Below are positions 37,708 through 46,839 of a stretch of DNA of 64,000 nt, one piece after another. How positions within the stretch are numbered: the stretch's first letter is position 1; the number at the start of each line of letters is the position of its first letter. Under the pieces are notes generated by a model. The model was given only the letters and a program-made list of their open reading frames with translations, was not told the DNA's origin and made no database searches. The DNA comes from Aliicoccus persicus (GTDB lineage: Bacteria > Bacillota > Bacilli > Staphylococcales > Salinicoccaceae), in NCBI RefSeq assembly GCF_900110815.1, contig NZ_FOIT01000001.1, positions 417,910 to 481,909 on the forward strand, read 5' to 3'. The translations under genes and the position numbers were made by a program.

Positions 37708-38589
37708 TTAATACTTTCTAGAAAACTTGTTACGTATAAAGATTGCGACTGAGTTCATTGCGAGTAATATCGCTAATAGTACTATGATACCAGTTGCAGC
37801 GAGATCTGAGAAGTCGTGCTGTGGCATTTTAACCCACGAATAAATTTGCATTGGCATCGCCTGGAACGGGTCCATCACAGATGATGGTGTTCTGAGCAAT
37901 GTCGTCGGTACCCCGATTACAACGAGCGGCGCTGTTTCACCGATTGCACGAGATAATGCAAGGATTATACCTGTAATAATACCAGGGATAGCAGCAGGCA
38001 GCACAATTCTTGATACGGTTTGCCACTTTGTTGCACCCATACCAATCGATGCTTCTCGCACTGAACTTGGTACAGCTCTGATTGCTTCTTGTGAGGCAAC
38101 TGCAATAACCGGTAAGATCATTAATGCGAGTGTTAAACCTGCAGCAAGTACTGAGTTCCCCATTGACATCGCACGAACGAATAAACCAAGACCGAGTAAA
38201 CCGAATACGACAGAAGGTACACCCGCTAAGTTAGAAATGTTGATTTTAATAAAATCCGTCACTCTTCCTTTGCGTGCATATTCCTCTAAGTACAACGCAG
38301 TACTTACAGAAAGAATAATGGCAACTGGTGCTGTCACGAGCATGAGCCACAGTGAACCAATAATTGCACCATAGAATCCAGAGACTTCAACATTACGCGC
38401 AGAAGCAAAATTTGTAATGAAATCCCATCTCAGGAATCGTAAACCATCGTTCAATGTATCATAAATCAACATTGCGAGTACAAGTAAACCGACGAGCGTA
38501 CATAGGAAAAATACGACCATTGCTGTGTTGTTCCAGAAGAGGCGTGATGTTCTTTTATTGTCAATAATTTTTTTATCGATTAAACCCAT
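37708..38589 (-). CDS. pstA: Phosphate ABC transporter permease PstA
   Basis: Six-helix permease, 293 residues. The ABC permease coupling loop EAIRAVPSSVREASIGMGATKWQT-type segment lies near residue 168 and is followed by IVLPAAIPGIITG. It starts 1 nt after the pstC stop, so the two permease chains are co-translated. Confidence 0.95.
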   Translation of the reverse strand: MGLIDKKIIDNKRTSRLFWNNTAMVVFFLCTLVGLLVLAMLIYDTLNDGLRFLRWDFITNFASARNVEVSGFYGAIIGSLWLMLVTAPVAIILSVSTALYLEEYARKGRVTDFIKINISNLAGVPSVVFGLLGLGLFVRAMSMGNSVLAAGLTLALMILPVIAVASQEAIRAVPSSVREASIGMGATKWQTVSRIVLPAAIPGIITGIILALSRAIGETAPLVVIGVPTTLLRTPSSVMDPFQAMPMQIYSWVKMPQHDFSDLAATGIIVLLAILLAMNSVAIFIRNKFSRKY

Positions 38590-38590
38590 C

Positions 38591-39517
38591 TTAATACTCC
38601 TCTCTAAAACGTTTAGATATCCAGATTGATATCATGTTCATTAAAAATGTAAAGAAGAACAACGTTAAACCAACTGCATATAAACTATAGTAGATATCTG
38701 TACCAAATGCAGTATCACCGCTCGTAATTTGAACGATAAACGCTGTCATCGTTTGCAATGTCGACGTAATATCGAGACTGAAGTTTGGATTAGAACCTGC
38801 GGCAATCGATACGATCATCGTTTCACCAATCGCTCTAGAAATTGCGAGAACGAATGATGCCATAATACCTGAGATTGCTGCTGGTATAACCACTTTGAAT
38901 GTCGTTTCTATTTTTGTTGCACCCATTCCGTATGATCCTTCGCGCATTGCACGTGGAACAGAACTCATTGCGTCTTCACTTAAGCTGGCAATCATCGGTA
39001 TGATCATAATACCAACTACGATTCCTGGTGAAATTGCGTTAAATAAATCAACTTCTGACCAAATACTTCTTAAAATTGGTGTAACGAAGTTTATTGCAAA
39101 GTAACCGTAAACAACCGTCGGTACACCAGCTAAAACTTCAAGAATTGGTTTGATAATTCTTCGGATTGTATCACTTGAATACTCACTTAAATAGATCGCT
39201 GCGCCTAATCCGATTGGCATAGCAAAAATTGCAGCGATGATTACGATTCTAAACGTACCACTGATCAATGCCCAAATACCATATTGAGCATCGCCTGAAT
39301 ATGGTCGCCAATCAGTTCCAGTAATAAAATCAATGAATGGAATACGTCTAAAGAATTCAATGGACTCTGATGCGAGTATGTAAAGAATTGCAATCGTTGC
39401 TAAAATTGAAATTGATGTGATTAAGAACAAAATAGTTGGTATTAACTTTTCTATCGTATTGGAGGAATTACTTTTGTTCTTATCAATCATTTCCTGAACA
39501 TTATAGTTTTTTGTCAT
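38591..39517 (-). CDS. pstC: Phosphate ABC transporter permease PstC
   Basis: Second permease chain, 308 residues. The coupling segment SVPRAMREGSYGMGATK near residue 190 and six helices are visible; residues 1-25 are a polar cytosolic extension. ATG 39517 is chosen because GCGAGGTT lies 6 nt ahead; the longer frame from 39574 runs through the intercistronic hairpin. A weak hairpin separates it from pstS. Confidence 0.94.
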   Translation of the reverse strand: MTKNYNVQEMIDKNKSNSSNTIEKLIPTILFLITSISILATIAILYILASESIEFFRRIPFIDFITGTDWRPYSGDAQYGIWALISGTFRIVIIAAIFAMPIGLGAAIYLSEYSSDTIRRIIKPILEVLAGVPTVVYGYFAINFVTPILRSIWSEVDLFNAISPGIVVGIMIIPMIASLSEDAMSSVPRAMREGSYGMGATKIETTFKVVIPAAISGIMASFVLAISRAIGETMIVSIAAGSNPNFSLDITSTLQTMTAFIVQITSGDTAFGTDIYYSLYAVGLTLFFFTFLMNMISIWISKRFREEY

Positions 39518-39543
39518 ATGATGAACCTCGCTTTCATTTGAAA

Positions 39544-39571
39544 AGAGCGAGTAAATGTTTCTACTCGCTCT
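39544..39571 (-). terminator. Intercistronic hairpin between pstS and pstC
   Basis: A 10-bp stem AGAGCGAGTA / TACTCGCTCT with an 8-nt loop is followed on the minus strand only by TTTTC. This weak, partly permissive terminator or mRNA-stabilising structure would give more PstS than permease. Confidence 0.65.
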
Positions 39572-39636
39572 CACCTAGCTTATTATATTATTCTCACATG
39601 AAGAATACCAGACATATTTCAGTCTTTTGAAGTCGA

Positions 39637-40761
39637 TTATTCAGCGTCTTCTTCTTCAGCGTCTTCTTCTTCAGTGTCTTCTTCTTCAGTGTCTTCTTCT
39701 TCAGTGTCAGCTTCTTCTTCAGCATCTGCATCTTCTTCTGTTTCTTCTTCAGCATCAGCATCTTCTTCATCAGCTTCTGGTGCATCGAATTCTACAGGCT
39801 CAACGTTAGGAAGTTTGTTGTACTGCTCTAATACTGCAGCGTCATCTAAAGGTACATAACCAACAGCTTCAGCAGCTTCTTGAGAGTTGATAATTACATA
39901 CTCTAAGAATGCATGTGCACTCGTGTTTTCAGCTAAAGCACCTTGGTCAGCATATACGTATAATGGACGAGCTAATGGGTAAGTGAAGTCCATAACGTTT
40001 TCGAATGTTGGTTCTGCTGGCTCATCCATGTCAGGAGACTGGATAGCAAGTGCAGTTAATGAATCTTGGTTTTCCATGTAGAAGTTGTAACCGAAGAAAC
40101 CAATTGCAGTTTCGTCGTTAACTACTGAACGAACTACTTCGTTTGTATCTTGGATTAACTGAACGTTGTCACCAACTTCACCGTCTTCACCGAAGATAGT
40201 TTCTACGAAGAAACCGTGTGTACCGTGGTCTTGAGTTGGACCGTAAACAGTGATTTCTTGATCAGGGAAGTCATCGCGAACTTCACTCCAGTTCGTTGCT
40301 TCACCTGAGTAGATAGCAGCTAATTCTTCAAAAGTTAAATCTTCAACGAAATCGATGTTTTGGTTTACTGCAACAGTTAAACCGTCAGTAGCTACTAGGT
40401 ATTCTTCCCAGTCCATTTCGTTTTCATCTAATTCAGCAGCTTCTTCTTCTTTAATATCACGAGAAGCGTTAGCGAATTGAACTGATCCATCGATTAAAGC
40501 AGAGAAACCAGAACCAGTACCGTTACCACCAAGTTCAACAGCTAAGTCGTACTCAGCAAAGAAATCTTCAACTAATACGTTTAAGATTGGGAATACTGTA
40601 GATGAACCTTCACCAGCAACACTTGCTTCTGTATCTACTTCAGAAGTTACTTCTAAACCTTCTAATACTTCACCAGCTTCTTGAGCTGATACGTTGCTTA
40701 CTGAAAATGCTGTAACTGCTAAACCAGAAAGTAAAGCAAATGAGAATAAACGTTTTTTCAT
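39637..40761 (-). CDS. pstS: Phosphate-binding protein PstS with acidic repeat tail
   Basis: Extracellular phosphate receptor of the Pst importer, 374 residues. The signal peptide (1-26) ends VSAQEA and contains no cysteine, so it looks like a signal-peptidase-I substrate rather than the lipoprotein usual in Gram-positives. The binding domain (about 47-325) shows phosphate-site segments GEGSSTVFPI and GNGTGSGFSALIDG. The last ~50 residues are almost only Glu, Asp, Ala and Thr, encoded near 39646-39705 by four identical-length 15-bp repeats. It is first in the operon, behind a four-repeat Pho box and GGAGGAAT. Confidence 0.93.
   Translation of the reverse strand: MKKRLFSFALLSGLAVTAFSVSNVSAQEAGEVLEGLEVTSEVDTEASVAGEGSSTVFPILNVLVEDFFAEYDLAVELGGNGTGSGFSALIDGSVQFANASRDIKEEEAAELDENEMDWEEYLVATDGLTVAVNQNIDFVEDLTFEELAAIYSGEATNWSEVRDDFPDQEITVYGPTQDHGTHGFFVETIFGEDGEVGDNVQLIQDTNEVVRSVVNDETAIGFFGYNFYMENQDSLTALAIQSPDMDEPAEPTFENVMDFTYPLARPLYVYADQGALAENTSAHAFLEYVIINSQEAAEAVGYVPLDDAAVLEQYNKLPNVEPVEFDAPEADEEDADAEEETEEDADAEEEADTEEEDTEEEDTEEEDAEEEDAE
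39646..39705. repeat. Four 15-bp tandem repeats in the pstS tail
   Basis: The unit GTCTTCTTCTTCAGY occurs four times without interruption, encoding an EEDTE-type pentapeptide on the minus strand. Each unit is a whole number of codons, so copy-number changes would keep the frame. Confidence 0.9.
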
Positions 40762-40819
40762 CGTATAATTCCTCCAAAAATTAATTATTAATCTTACACT
40801 AGATATAATAAAACATGAA

Positions 40820-40858
40820 TGTAAATCTAGAATGAATTAATTGTAAAGATTAAGTAAA
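40820..40858 (-). promoter_or_regulatory. Pho box (PhoP operator) upstream of pstS
   Basis: Read on the minus strand there are four hexamers, TTTACT, TTTACA, TTCATT and TTTACA, each separated by exactly 5 nt (11-bp period). This fits the Bacillus PhoP direct-repeat pattern (TTAACA-like hexamers). It ends 59 nt before the pstS start, just upstream of the TATATC/TATAAT-like region. Confidence 0.8.
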
Positions 40859-40869
40859 GGTCCATACTT

Positions 40870-43065
40870 TTAAAATGTACCTCTGACAAAACCTTGATAA
40901 ATTTCTTCGAAATCATATTGGAAATAAGACTGAGCCGGCTGTCCCTCATAGAGTTCATAATACTTATTGATCACGTCTCTTGAAATGTGATTTGTCGGAA
41001 AATACGGAATGACAAGTGGCATGTGTGGGATCACGACAGAAAATGCCATCGATGGTTCCTCATACGGTGCATATCCTACAAAGGTATGGTTTAAAACTTG
41101 CTCTCCTTCATAGAATGCTTCAGCTGTACCTGTCTTACCTGCAGCTTCTGGTTCAAGATCACTATGTGTTAAATAAGCAGTTCCCCATAGATTTCTATTC
41201 TGATCAGAGCCATGGAACACATCGTGTAAACCGAGTTGAATTTGTCCGAGCTCAGTATCATTCAATTCCAATATATTTAACACTTCAGGACCCTCACTTG
41301 CAATGATTGGACTTTCATTATTTGGGTCTCCTTTTCTCACTTCTTTTACGATGTTATGTTTCATGCGTTGGCCATCTGCAGCGATTGTTGAAATATACTG
41401 CAATAACTGCATGTTTGAATACGTATCTAACTGACCGATTGAGAAGTTTAAATATTCCATTGCATTGTAATCAAATGGAGGACTGATGCCTTCTGCTTCA
41501 TTCGGTAAATCTAGACCAGTTGACGAACCAAGACCAAATGACTGGAAAACGCTTCTTAACTGACGTCCAGCCGTCTCTACATTAGCAGGCACTTGCATGC
41601 CTTCTACATACGGTTCACCTGCGAGTAACAATGCAGTTTGGAACATATAAATATTTGAAGACACCATCAGTGCTTCTCTATCCGTTACATCATAAACGCT
41701 GTTTCTATTAAAGAGAGATGTAACTGAAGTGCCATCTTGGAACACCATGCGTCGATCCGTCACGATGTGTCCGGGTGAATATAAATCATTGATGTAACCT
41801 GCTGCGATGACCGCAGCTTTAATGGATGAACCGACTGCATACGTCGTCGTAAAGTTGGCATAATCAAACTCCACAATATTACCATCATCGTTAATCTGTT
41901 TGCCGACCATTGCTAAAATATCACCATTGTTTGGATCCTGAACAGCTAACAGTACAGTTGACACATGATCGGGTATAATCGTATAATCAATATTTCCTTG
42001 TGCGTCATTTCTCTCCGCTGTGCGCTCTGCAATGCTTCGCAATTGTAAAAGATGATACTCTGCTAAATCTTCTAATTCCTGCTGCAATTCAATATCAATG
42101 GTTAAGTAAATATCATCCCCCGGTGCGCCAGGGTCAAATACTTCTTGATTAATGACTGTACCTGAACGGTCCGTGCTATATTTAATTACTTCTTTTTCAC
42201 CGCTCAGTACTTCTTCATACATGAGTTCTAAATAGCTCTTACCGACTCTATCATTTCTTGAGTAGCCTTGAGCAACATAGTATTCTGCGAGCTCAGCTGG
42301 CAAACCTTCTGTTGCAGTAGAGACATCACCGAGAATCACGCGTAGCGATTCATCATAAGGGTATTCGCGTTTCCAGTCCATCCCTGTCGTCACACCGCTA
42401 ATCGGGTCAATGTTTTCATTGATATCTGCAAATTCTTTTTCAGAGACACCTTCGTTCTTAATAATCGTTGGTTGCAGCTCTTGTGCATTGACCATTTTGA
42501 TATATATTTTGATGAGATTTAAATCGTCATCATCTAATATACGATCCATATCATCCATCGTTGATACGTCATAAAATTCTTGTGCAAGATCGTTAAACGA
42601 TAAACTCCCTGTCTGAAACATATCATATTGTTCTGGGATAATATTTGATACATTTTCGAAATAGTTATTCAATACGAAATCTTGTCGATCACGTAAACCG
42701 ACAGTTTCGTCTGGCATCTCAATTACTTCACTCAATTCTCTAGCGATGCTTAAAATATCATTGGGTAGCATATTGCGGTGTCTTGTGAAAAATACAGTGC
42801 GGACAGATTCATTTCCGACGAGTAATTCTCCATTTCTGTCATAAATATTACCACGTGGTGCACTGTTATTTACCTCAACGTATGACGCGTTCTCAATCTG
42901 CTCTTGGTATGTATCGCCTTCAACGATTTGAAGTTGTCCTAACCGAATGACAAGAGTTAAACATAATAAAAAAACAATCAAGAGTATGAAGTTAATTCTT
43001 GATTTTAATATTTGAGGCGCATTTATTTTATAGTTTTTGATTTTAGTACGTTTCAAAATGCTCAT
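40870..43065 (-). CDS. Class B penicillin-binding protein (transpeptidase)
   Basis: A 731-residue membrane-anchored peptidoglycan transpeptidase. One helix (about 25-47) is followed by a dimerisation domain and the transpeptidase domain with SxxK in VGSSIKAA near 415, SxN in VSSNIYMF near 470, and KTG in GKTGTAEAF near 645. Its position beside sodA matches staphylococcal PBP3 (pbpC), a PBP2A/RodA-partner type enzyme; the equivalence is inferred. It is transcribed leftward without an obvious terminator before the Pho box region. Confidence 0.92.
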   Translation of the reverse strand: MSILKRTKIKNYKINAPQILKSRINFILLIVFLLCLTLVIRLGQLQIVEGDTYQEQIENASYVEVNNSAPRGNIYDRNGELLVGNESVRTVFFTRHRNMLPNDILSIARELSEVIEMPDETVGLRDRQDFVLNNYFENVSNIIPEQYDMFQTGSLSFNDLAQEFYDVSTMDDMDRILDDDDLNLIKIYIKMVNAQELQPTIIKNEGVSEKEFADINENIDPISGVTTGMDWKREYPYDESLRVILGDVSTATEGLPAELAEYYVAQGYSRNDRVGKSYLELMYEEVLSGEKEVIKYSTDRSGTVINQEVFDPGAPGDDIYLTIDIELQQELEDLAEYHLLQLRSIAERTAERNDAQGNIDYTIIPDHVSTVLLAVQDPNNGDILAMVGKQINDDGNIVEFDYANFTTTYAVGSSIKAAVIAAGYINDLYSPGHIVTDRRMVFQDGTSVTSLFNRNSVYDVTDREALMVSSNIYMFQTALLLAGEPYVEGMQVPANVETAGRQLRSVFQSFGLGSSTGLDLPNEAEGISPPFDYNAMEYLNFSIGQLDTYSNMQLLQYISTIAADGQRMKHNIVKEVRKGDPNNESPIIASEGPEVLNILELNDTELGQIQLGLHDVFHGSDQNRNLWGTAYLTHSDLEPEAAGKTGTAEAFYEGEQVLNHTFVGYAPYEEPSMAFSVVIPHMPLVIPYFPTNHISRDVINKYYELYEGQPAQSYFQYDFEEIYQGFVRGTF

Positions 43066-43127
43066 TCCTTCAAAACTTAATAGAATAATTTTAACATAAT
43101 TCGGGGTGAATAAGATATTTTGAACAC

Positions 43128-43155
43128 AAAAAAAGACGCATGATAATCATGCGCC
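43128..43155 (-). terminator. sodA terminator
   Basis: A 9-bp stem (GGCGCATGA / TCATGCGTC on the minus strand, one G-U) with a 3-nt loop is followed by seven T, shortly after the sodA stop. Confidence 0.85.
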
Positions 43156-43167
43156 TCAATTTAAATA

Positions 43168-43770
43168 TTATTTGTTAGCATTGTAAATTTCTGTAACTTT
43201 GTCCCAGTTTACTACGTTCCAGAATGCTTTTAAATATTCTGGGCGTTTGTTTTGATATTTTAAGTAGTAAGCATGTTCCCAAACGTCAACACCAAGTAAA
43301 GGTGTTTGACCATCAGTTACTGGGTTATCTTGATTTGGTGTAGAAACAACTTCTAGTTCTCCGTTGTTTAATACTAACCATGCCCAACCAGAACCGAATC
43401 GTGCAGCACCTGCAGCTTCAAATTCTTCTTTGAATCTATCAACAGAACCGAATTTTGCATCGATTGCGTCTTTTAATTCGCCTGATAATTCATTTTGTTC
43501 TGGAGATAATACTTCCCAGAAGAATGAATGGTTATAGTGTCCACCACCGTTATTTCTAACAGCTGTTTGAATATCTGAAGGTAGGTCTTTGTATCCTTTA
43601 ACAAGATCTTCTAAAGATTTGTTTTCATACTCAGTACCACTTACAGCGTCGTTTAATTTTGTAACGTAAGTGTTGTGGTGTTTAGAGTGGTGAATCTCCA
43701 TTGTTTCCTTGTCAAAATGTGGTTCTAATGCATCATATGCATAAGGTAAATTAGGTAATTCAAATGCCAT
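43168..43770 (-). CDS. sodA: Superoxide dismutase (Mn/Fe)
   Basis: Dismutates superoxide in the cytosol. It has 200 residues. Metal ligands are visible: His in [11 protein letters not shown] near 27, His in [10 protein letters not shown] near 81, and Asp plus His in [11 protein letters not shown] near 162. GGAGGAG sits ahead of the ATG. It is monocistronic, divergent from the DUF1189 gene and ending in its own terminator. Mn versus Fe cannot be called from the sequence with certainty. Confidence 0.96.
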   Translation of the reverse strand: MAFELPNLPYAYDALEPHFDKETMEIHHSKHHNTYVTKLNDAVSGTEYENKSLEDLVKGYKDLPSDIQTAVRNNGGGHYNHSFFWEVLSPEQNELSGELKDAIDAKFGSVDRFKEEFEAAGAARFGSGWAWLVLNNGELEVVSTPNQDNPVTDGQTPLLGVDVWEHAYYLKYQNKRPEYLKAFWNVVNWDKVTEIYNANK

Positions 43771-43896
43771 AATTATTCTCCTCCAAAAGTTTATTCTATA
43801 CTAAATATAGCAATTAGATGATAAAATAACAATGATGCAACTCACGGTTATTTAAAATCAACCAAAAGTACGAGATACAAGGATGACATATAAAAT

Positions 43897-44652
43897 ATGA
43901 CAAGCTATTTTAACTACTTTATACGTGCCCTCACTTTTAAAAAGTACCCACTTTTTCGCACAGTAAACTTTAGATACTTACTCTATAATTTAATTTTGAT
44001 TACATTACTGTTGATATTACCAAGTGCAATTTCATTGCTTTCAACGGTGAATCAGATCAATTCAATTTCAGGCATAGAAGATGAAATTCCATCATTTGAA
44101 ATTAGAGATGAACAATATTTTGGAGAATCAAAAGAAATAACAATCCGAGAAGAGTCTTTTATCTTTGACGAAGATCTGACAAGTGAAGATGTGGTGACTT
44201 TTGACCAACATATTTTTGCAGGATTCATTCAGGATGGCATTTATATCAGAGACCTGCAAAATGATGTGCTTGGATACTTTTATATCGGCGGGATTCAAGA
44301 TGAGGATGATTTAAAAGCATTCATTGATAGACATCTTTCAAGCATATACTTTTACTATTTCGTGTATCTTACATTACAATTCTTCTTGATGATTGTTATG
44401 GCAATCCTATCGCTTACAGTAATTAGTTATGCATTAGATGCGGTCAGTCGTATGATGAAGAAAAAATCACGGTTTATGAATTGGTTTAAATTTGTGACAT
44501 TTATCTGTATCATATTACTTGTACCTTACGTATTGATTCAGATAATTTTCGGTTACTCATTCTATCTGATTATCTTACTGTCAATTCCGTTTATCGTACA
44601 CTATTACAATAAGTTGCCAGCAAATCGTAATAAGAAACCAAATATTAATTAA
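43897..44652 (+). CDS. DUF1189 membrane protein
   Basis: A 251-residue membrane protein: one helix near residues 28-50, a long acidic outer loop (about 55-145, rich in Glu/Asp), then four helices to the C-terminus. The layout and the N-terminal FNYFIRALTFKKYPLFR fit DUF1189 (Bacillus YqgB), also encoded next to sodA there. Function unknown. It lies 27 nt upstream of ispG in the same orientation; the ribosome site is AAGGATG. Confidence 0.78.
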   Translation: MTSYFNYFIRALTFKKYPLFRTVNFRYLLYNLILITLLLILPSAISLLSTVNQINSISGIEDEIPSFEIRDEQYFGESKEITIREESFIFDEDLTSEDVVTFDQHIFAGFIQDGIYIRDLQNDVLGYFYIGGIQDEDDLKAFIDRHLSSIYFYYFVYLTLQFFLMIVMAILSLTVISYALDAVSRMMKKKSRFMNWFKFVTFICIILLVPYVLIQIIFGYSFYLIILLSIPFIVHYYNKLPANRNKKPNIN

Positions 44653-44679
44653 AAATATATGCAAGGAGCACTGATTGAT

Positions 44680-45795
44680 ATGACTCAGTTAACAAATAGA
44701 AAAGACACACGTCCAGTGCGTGTCGGAAATTTAGTAATCGGCGGAAATGAAGAGATCGTTATCCAAAGTATGACGACGACGAAAACGCATGATGTCGAAG
44801 CAACAGTTGCTGAGATTAATCGACTGGAAGAAGCAGGCTGTCAAATCGTACGTGTGGCATGTCCAAAAGAAGAAGATGCCTTAGCGATTCCAGAAATTAA
44901 AAAGCGCATCAACATTCCACTCGTAGTGGATATTCACTTTGACTATAAACTCGCACTGCTTGCAATTGAGGGCGGCGCAGATAAAATTAGAATTAATCCA
45001 GGTAACATCGGGCGACGCGAAAAAGTAGAAGCCGTTGTCAATGCGTGTAAAGAAAAAGGCATTCCAATTCGTATTGGTGTCAATGCCGGAAGTTTAGAAA
45101 AACATATCATTAAAAAATATGGATTCCCTACTGCAGATGGTATGGTTGAAAGTGCGATGCACCACATTAAAATCTTAGAAGAGTTAGACTTCCATGACAT
45201 CATCGTTTCGATGAAAGCGTCGGATGTCCATTTAGCAATCGAAGCATATACGAAGATTGCAGAACTGATCGACTATCCACTACATTTAGGAATTACAGAA
45301 AGTGGTACGCTGTTTGCCGGTACAGTTAAGAGTTCAGCAGGACTCGGCGCAATTTTATCTAAAGGTATCGGAAATACGATGCGTATCTCATTATCAGCAG
45401 ACCCGGTTGAAGAAGTTAAAGTCGGACGCGAACTATTAAAGACATTCGGACTTGCGAGCAACGCAGCAACATTGATTGCATGCCCTACATGTGGACGAAT
45501 TGAGATCGACTTAATTTCGATTGCGAATGAAGTCGAAGAATATATCGCAGATGTGAAAGCACCACTAAAAGTTGCAGTCTTAGGTTGTGCAGTTAACGGA
45601 CCAGGAGAAGCACGAGAAGCAGATATCGGTATCGCGGGTGCACGTGGTGAAGGATTACTCTTCATGCACGGTAAAACAGTTCGAAAAGTACCAGAAGAAA
45701 CAATGGTTGACGAACTGAAAATGGAAATCGACAAGCTTGCTGAAGAGCACTACAAGAAGTTAGAAGAAGAAAAAGAAGCGTTGGAAAATCAATAG
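44680..45795 (+). CDS. ispG: 4-hydroxy-3-methylbut-2-en-1-yl diphosphate synthase
   Basis: Iron-sulfur enzyme of the MEP pathway reducing MEcPP to HMBPP. It has 371 residues: an N-terminal TIM barrel with [10 protein letters not shown] and QSMTTTKT, and a C-terminal [4Fe-4S] domain with ACPTCGR near 268 and [12 protein letters not shown] near 305. The ATG at 44680 is preferred (AAGGAG 11 nt ahead); an in-frame ATG 21 nt upstream overlaps the ribosome site. A terminator follows. Confidence 0.94.
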   Translation: MTQLTNRKDTRPVRVGNLVIGGNEEIVIQSMTTTKTHDVEATVAEINRLEEAGCQIVRVACPKEEDALAIPEIKKRINIPLVVDIHFDYKLALLAIEGGADKIRINPGNIGRREKVEAVVNACKEKGIPIRIGVNAGSLEKHIIKKYGFPTADGMVESAMHHIKILEELDFHDIIVSMKASDVHLAIEAYTKIAELIDYPLHLGITESGTLFAGTVKSSAGLGAILSKGIGNTMRISLSADPVEEVKVGRELLKTFGLASNAATLIACPTCGRIEIDLISIANEVEEYIADVKAPLKVAVLGCAVNGPGEAREADIGIAGARGEGLLFMHGKTVRKVPEETMVDELKMEIDKLAEEHYKKLEEEKEALENQ

Positions 45796-45809
45796 AGTGA
45801 GTATGAGAA

Positions 45810-45852
45810 ACGGTCATGGAATCTGAAGTATGGGATTCCGTGGCTGTTTTTT
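45810..45852 (+). terminator. ispG terminator
   Basis: A 14-bp stem with three G-U pairs (45810-45823 against 45834-45847), 10-nt loop, followed by a T-run. Confidence 0.85.
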
Positions 45853-45940
45853 TGTGAGATTATGTTTTGGGTCGCTACTTCAGAGTGATTTTCGAGCGTG
45901 ACATAGTGGTAATTAAAAATTCACATTCCTTTTCCAAGAG

Positions 45941-46183
45941 CTGCCAATTCACTAGACTTTTTAAAGTCGAATTGGCAGGAAAATGTAATAAGTGCCAATT
46001 CAGACTGTATTTTTATCTTGAATTGGCAGGCAAATCAAAAAGCTGCCAATTCAAATCCAATTTATGATCTGAATTGGCAGACAAGAATCAAGACGTGCTT
46101 ACTCTCTGCATTTTTTCTCCCTGAGTAAGCTCGAAACATAAAACCGTACTCACTCAACATAATTTTCGAGCTTGAGTAAGCAC
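45941..46183. repeat. Array of five 38-bp inverted-repeat units with a 51-bp period
   Basis: Units at 45941-45978, 45992-46029, 46043-46080, 46095-46132 and 46146-46183 each consist of a 10-bp arm, an 18-nt loop and the complementary arm. Spacers are 13-14 nt, A-rich. Units 1-3 use arms CTGCCAATTC / GAATTGGCAG; units 4-5 use GTGCTTACTC-like / GAGTAAGCAC-like arms. Loops differ. It fills the gap 45853-46204 between convergent genes. No gene is supported there. Confidence 0.9.
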
Positions 46184-46204
46184 GGCACACCATTTTTCAA
46201 ATAT

Positions 46205-46741
46205 TTACATCAACAAGTATCGAACTAATCCCAATATAGCGAAGCACAACAAGATGACACCATTACCTATTCCAGTAATCGTACTATTACCGACTTCAAA
46301 CTTCTTAGCAAGCCATGGTGAGATGACCGCTATGATTATCATGATTGCAGCTAATAAATATAAACTCGGATCTTCAAAGACATCAACTAGGAAGATAAAG
46401 TGGATGCCTACCAAGAGGCCAATCCACGGTGCAACGTAATCTCCCAATTTCTTTCGAATCAATATGAATGCAACAATCGCACCAATAATTAGTTGTGCAT
46501 AGAAAACAATCAGGTACATAGTAAATGCATCCATCTCTGACAAAGCTGAAGATTCACTCCAGTTCGTCACACTAAAATACACACCAACTGCACTGACTAT
46601 CAATGCGATTGCAGATCCGATTCCAAGATACTTTCGCCAGCTTTGTCTTGGATTTTCCTGTGCCCATCCAAACCAAACAAAACTGAGTATGCCGAAAATA
46701 GCTGCGTACATCACATAGTCTCTTATAAATTCTTGCTCCAT
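46205..46741 (-). CDS. Hypothetical multi-pass membrane protein
   Basis: A 178-residue protein with about six hydrophobic segments (residues about 9-26, 38-58, 75-97, 106-121, 125-142, 153-176) separated by short charged loops. No family recognised. GGGAG precedes the start; the ATG at 46741 is chosen, though a TTG one codon earlier is equally placed. It is flanked on both sides by the repeat arrays and stands alone. Normal codon use suggests a real gene. Confidence 0.65.
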   Translation of the reverse strand: MEQEFIRDYVMYAAIFGILSFVWFGWAQENPRQSWRKYLGIGSAIALIVSAVGVYFSVTNWSESSALSEMDAFTMYLIVFYAQLIIGAIVAFILIRKKLGDYVAPWIGLLVGIHFIFLVDVFEDPSLYLLAAIMIIIAVISPWLAKKFEVGNSTITGIGNGVILLCFAILGLVRYLLM

Positions 46742-46839
46742 CAATCATTCACTCCCTGTTTAAGATATACGTGAATGCTGAGTGAGACAATCCTTCAAAA
46801 TTCTTTACGATAAATAGCGAAACATTGCCGAGCGTGTTT

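Noticed and set aside
39594-39859. Several frames rich in Ser, Leu or Lys opposite the pstS tail
   Set aside because: They are readings of the 15-bp repeat in other frames, without start signals.
45867-46067. 66-residue frame with repeats of ELAGK and CQF
   Set aside because: It is produced by the 51-bp inverted-repeat array (51 is a multiple of 3); the terminator of ispG lies just before it and no ribosome site is present.
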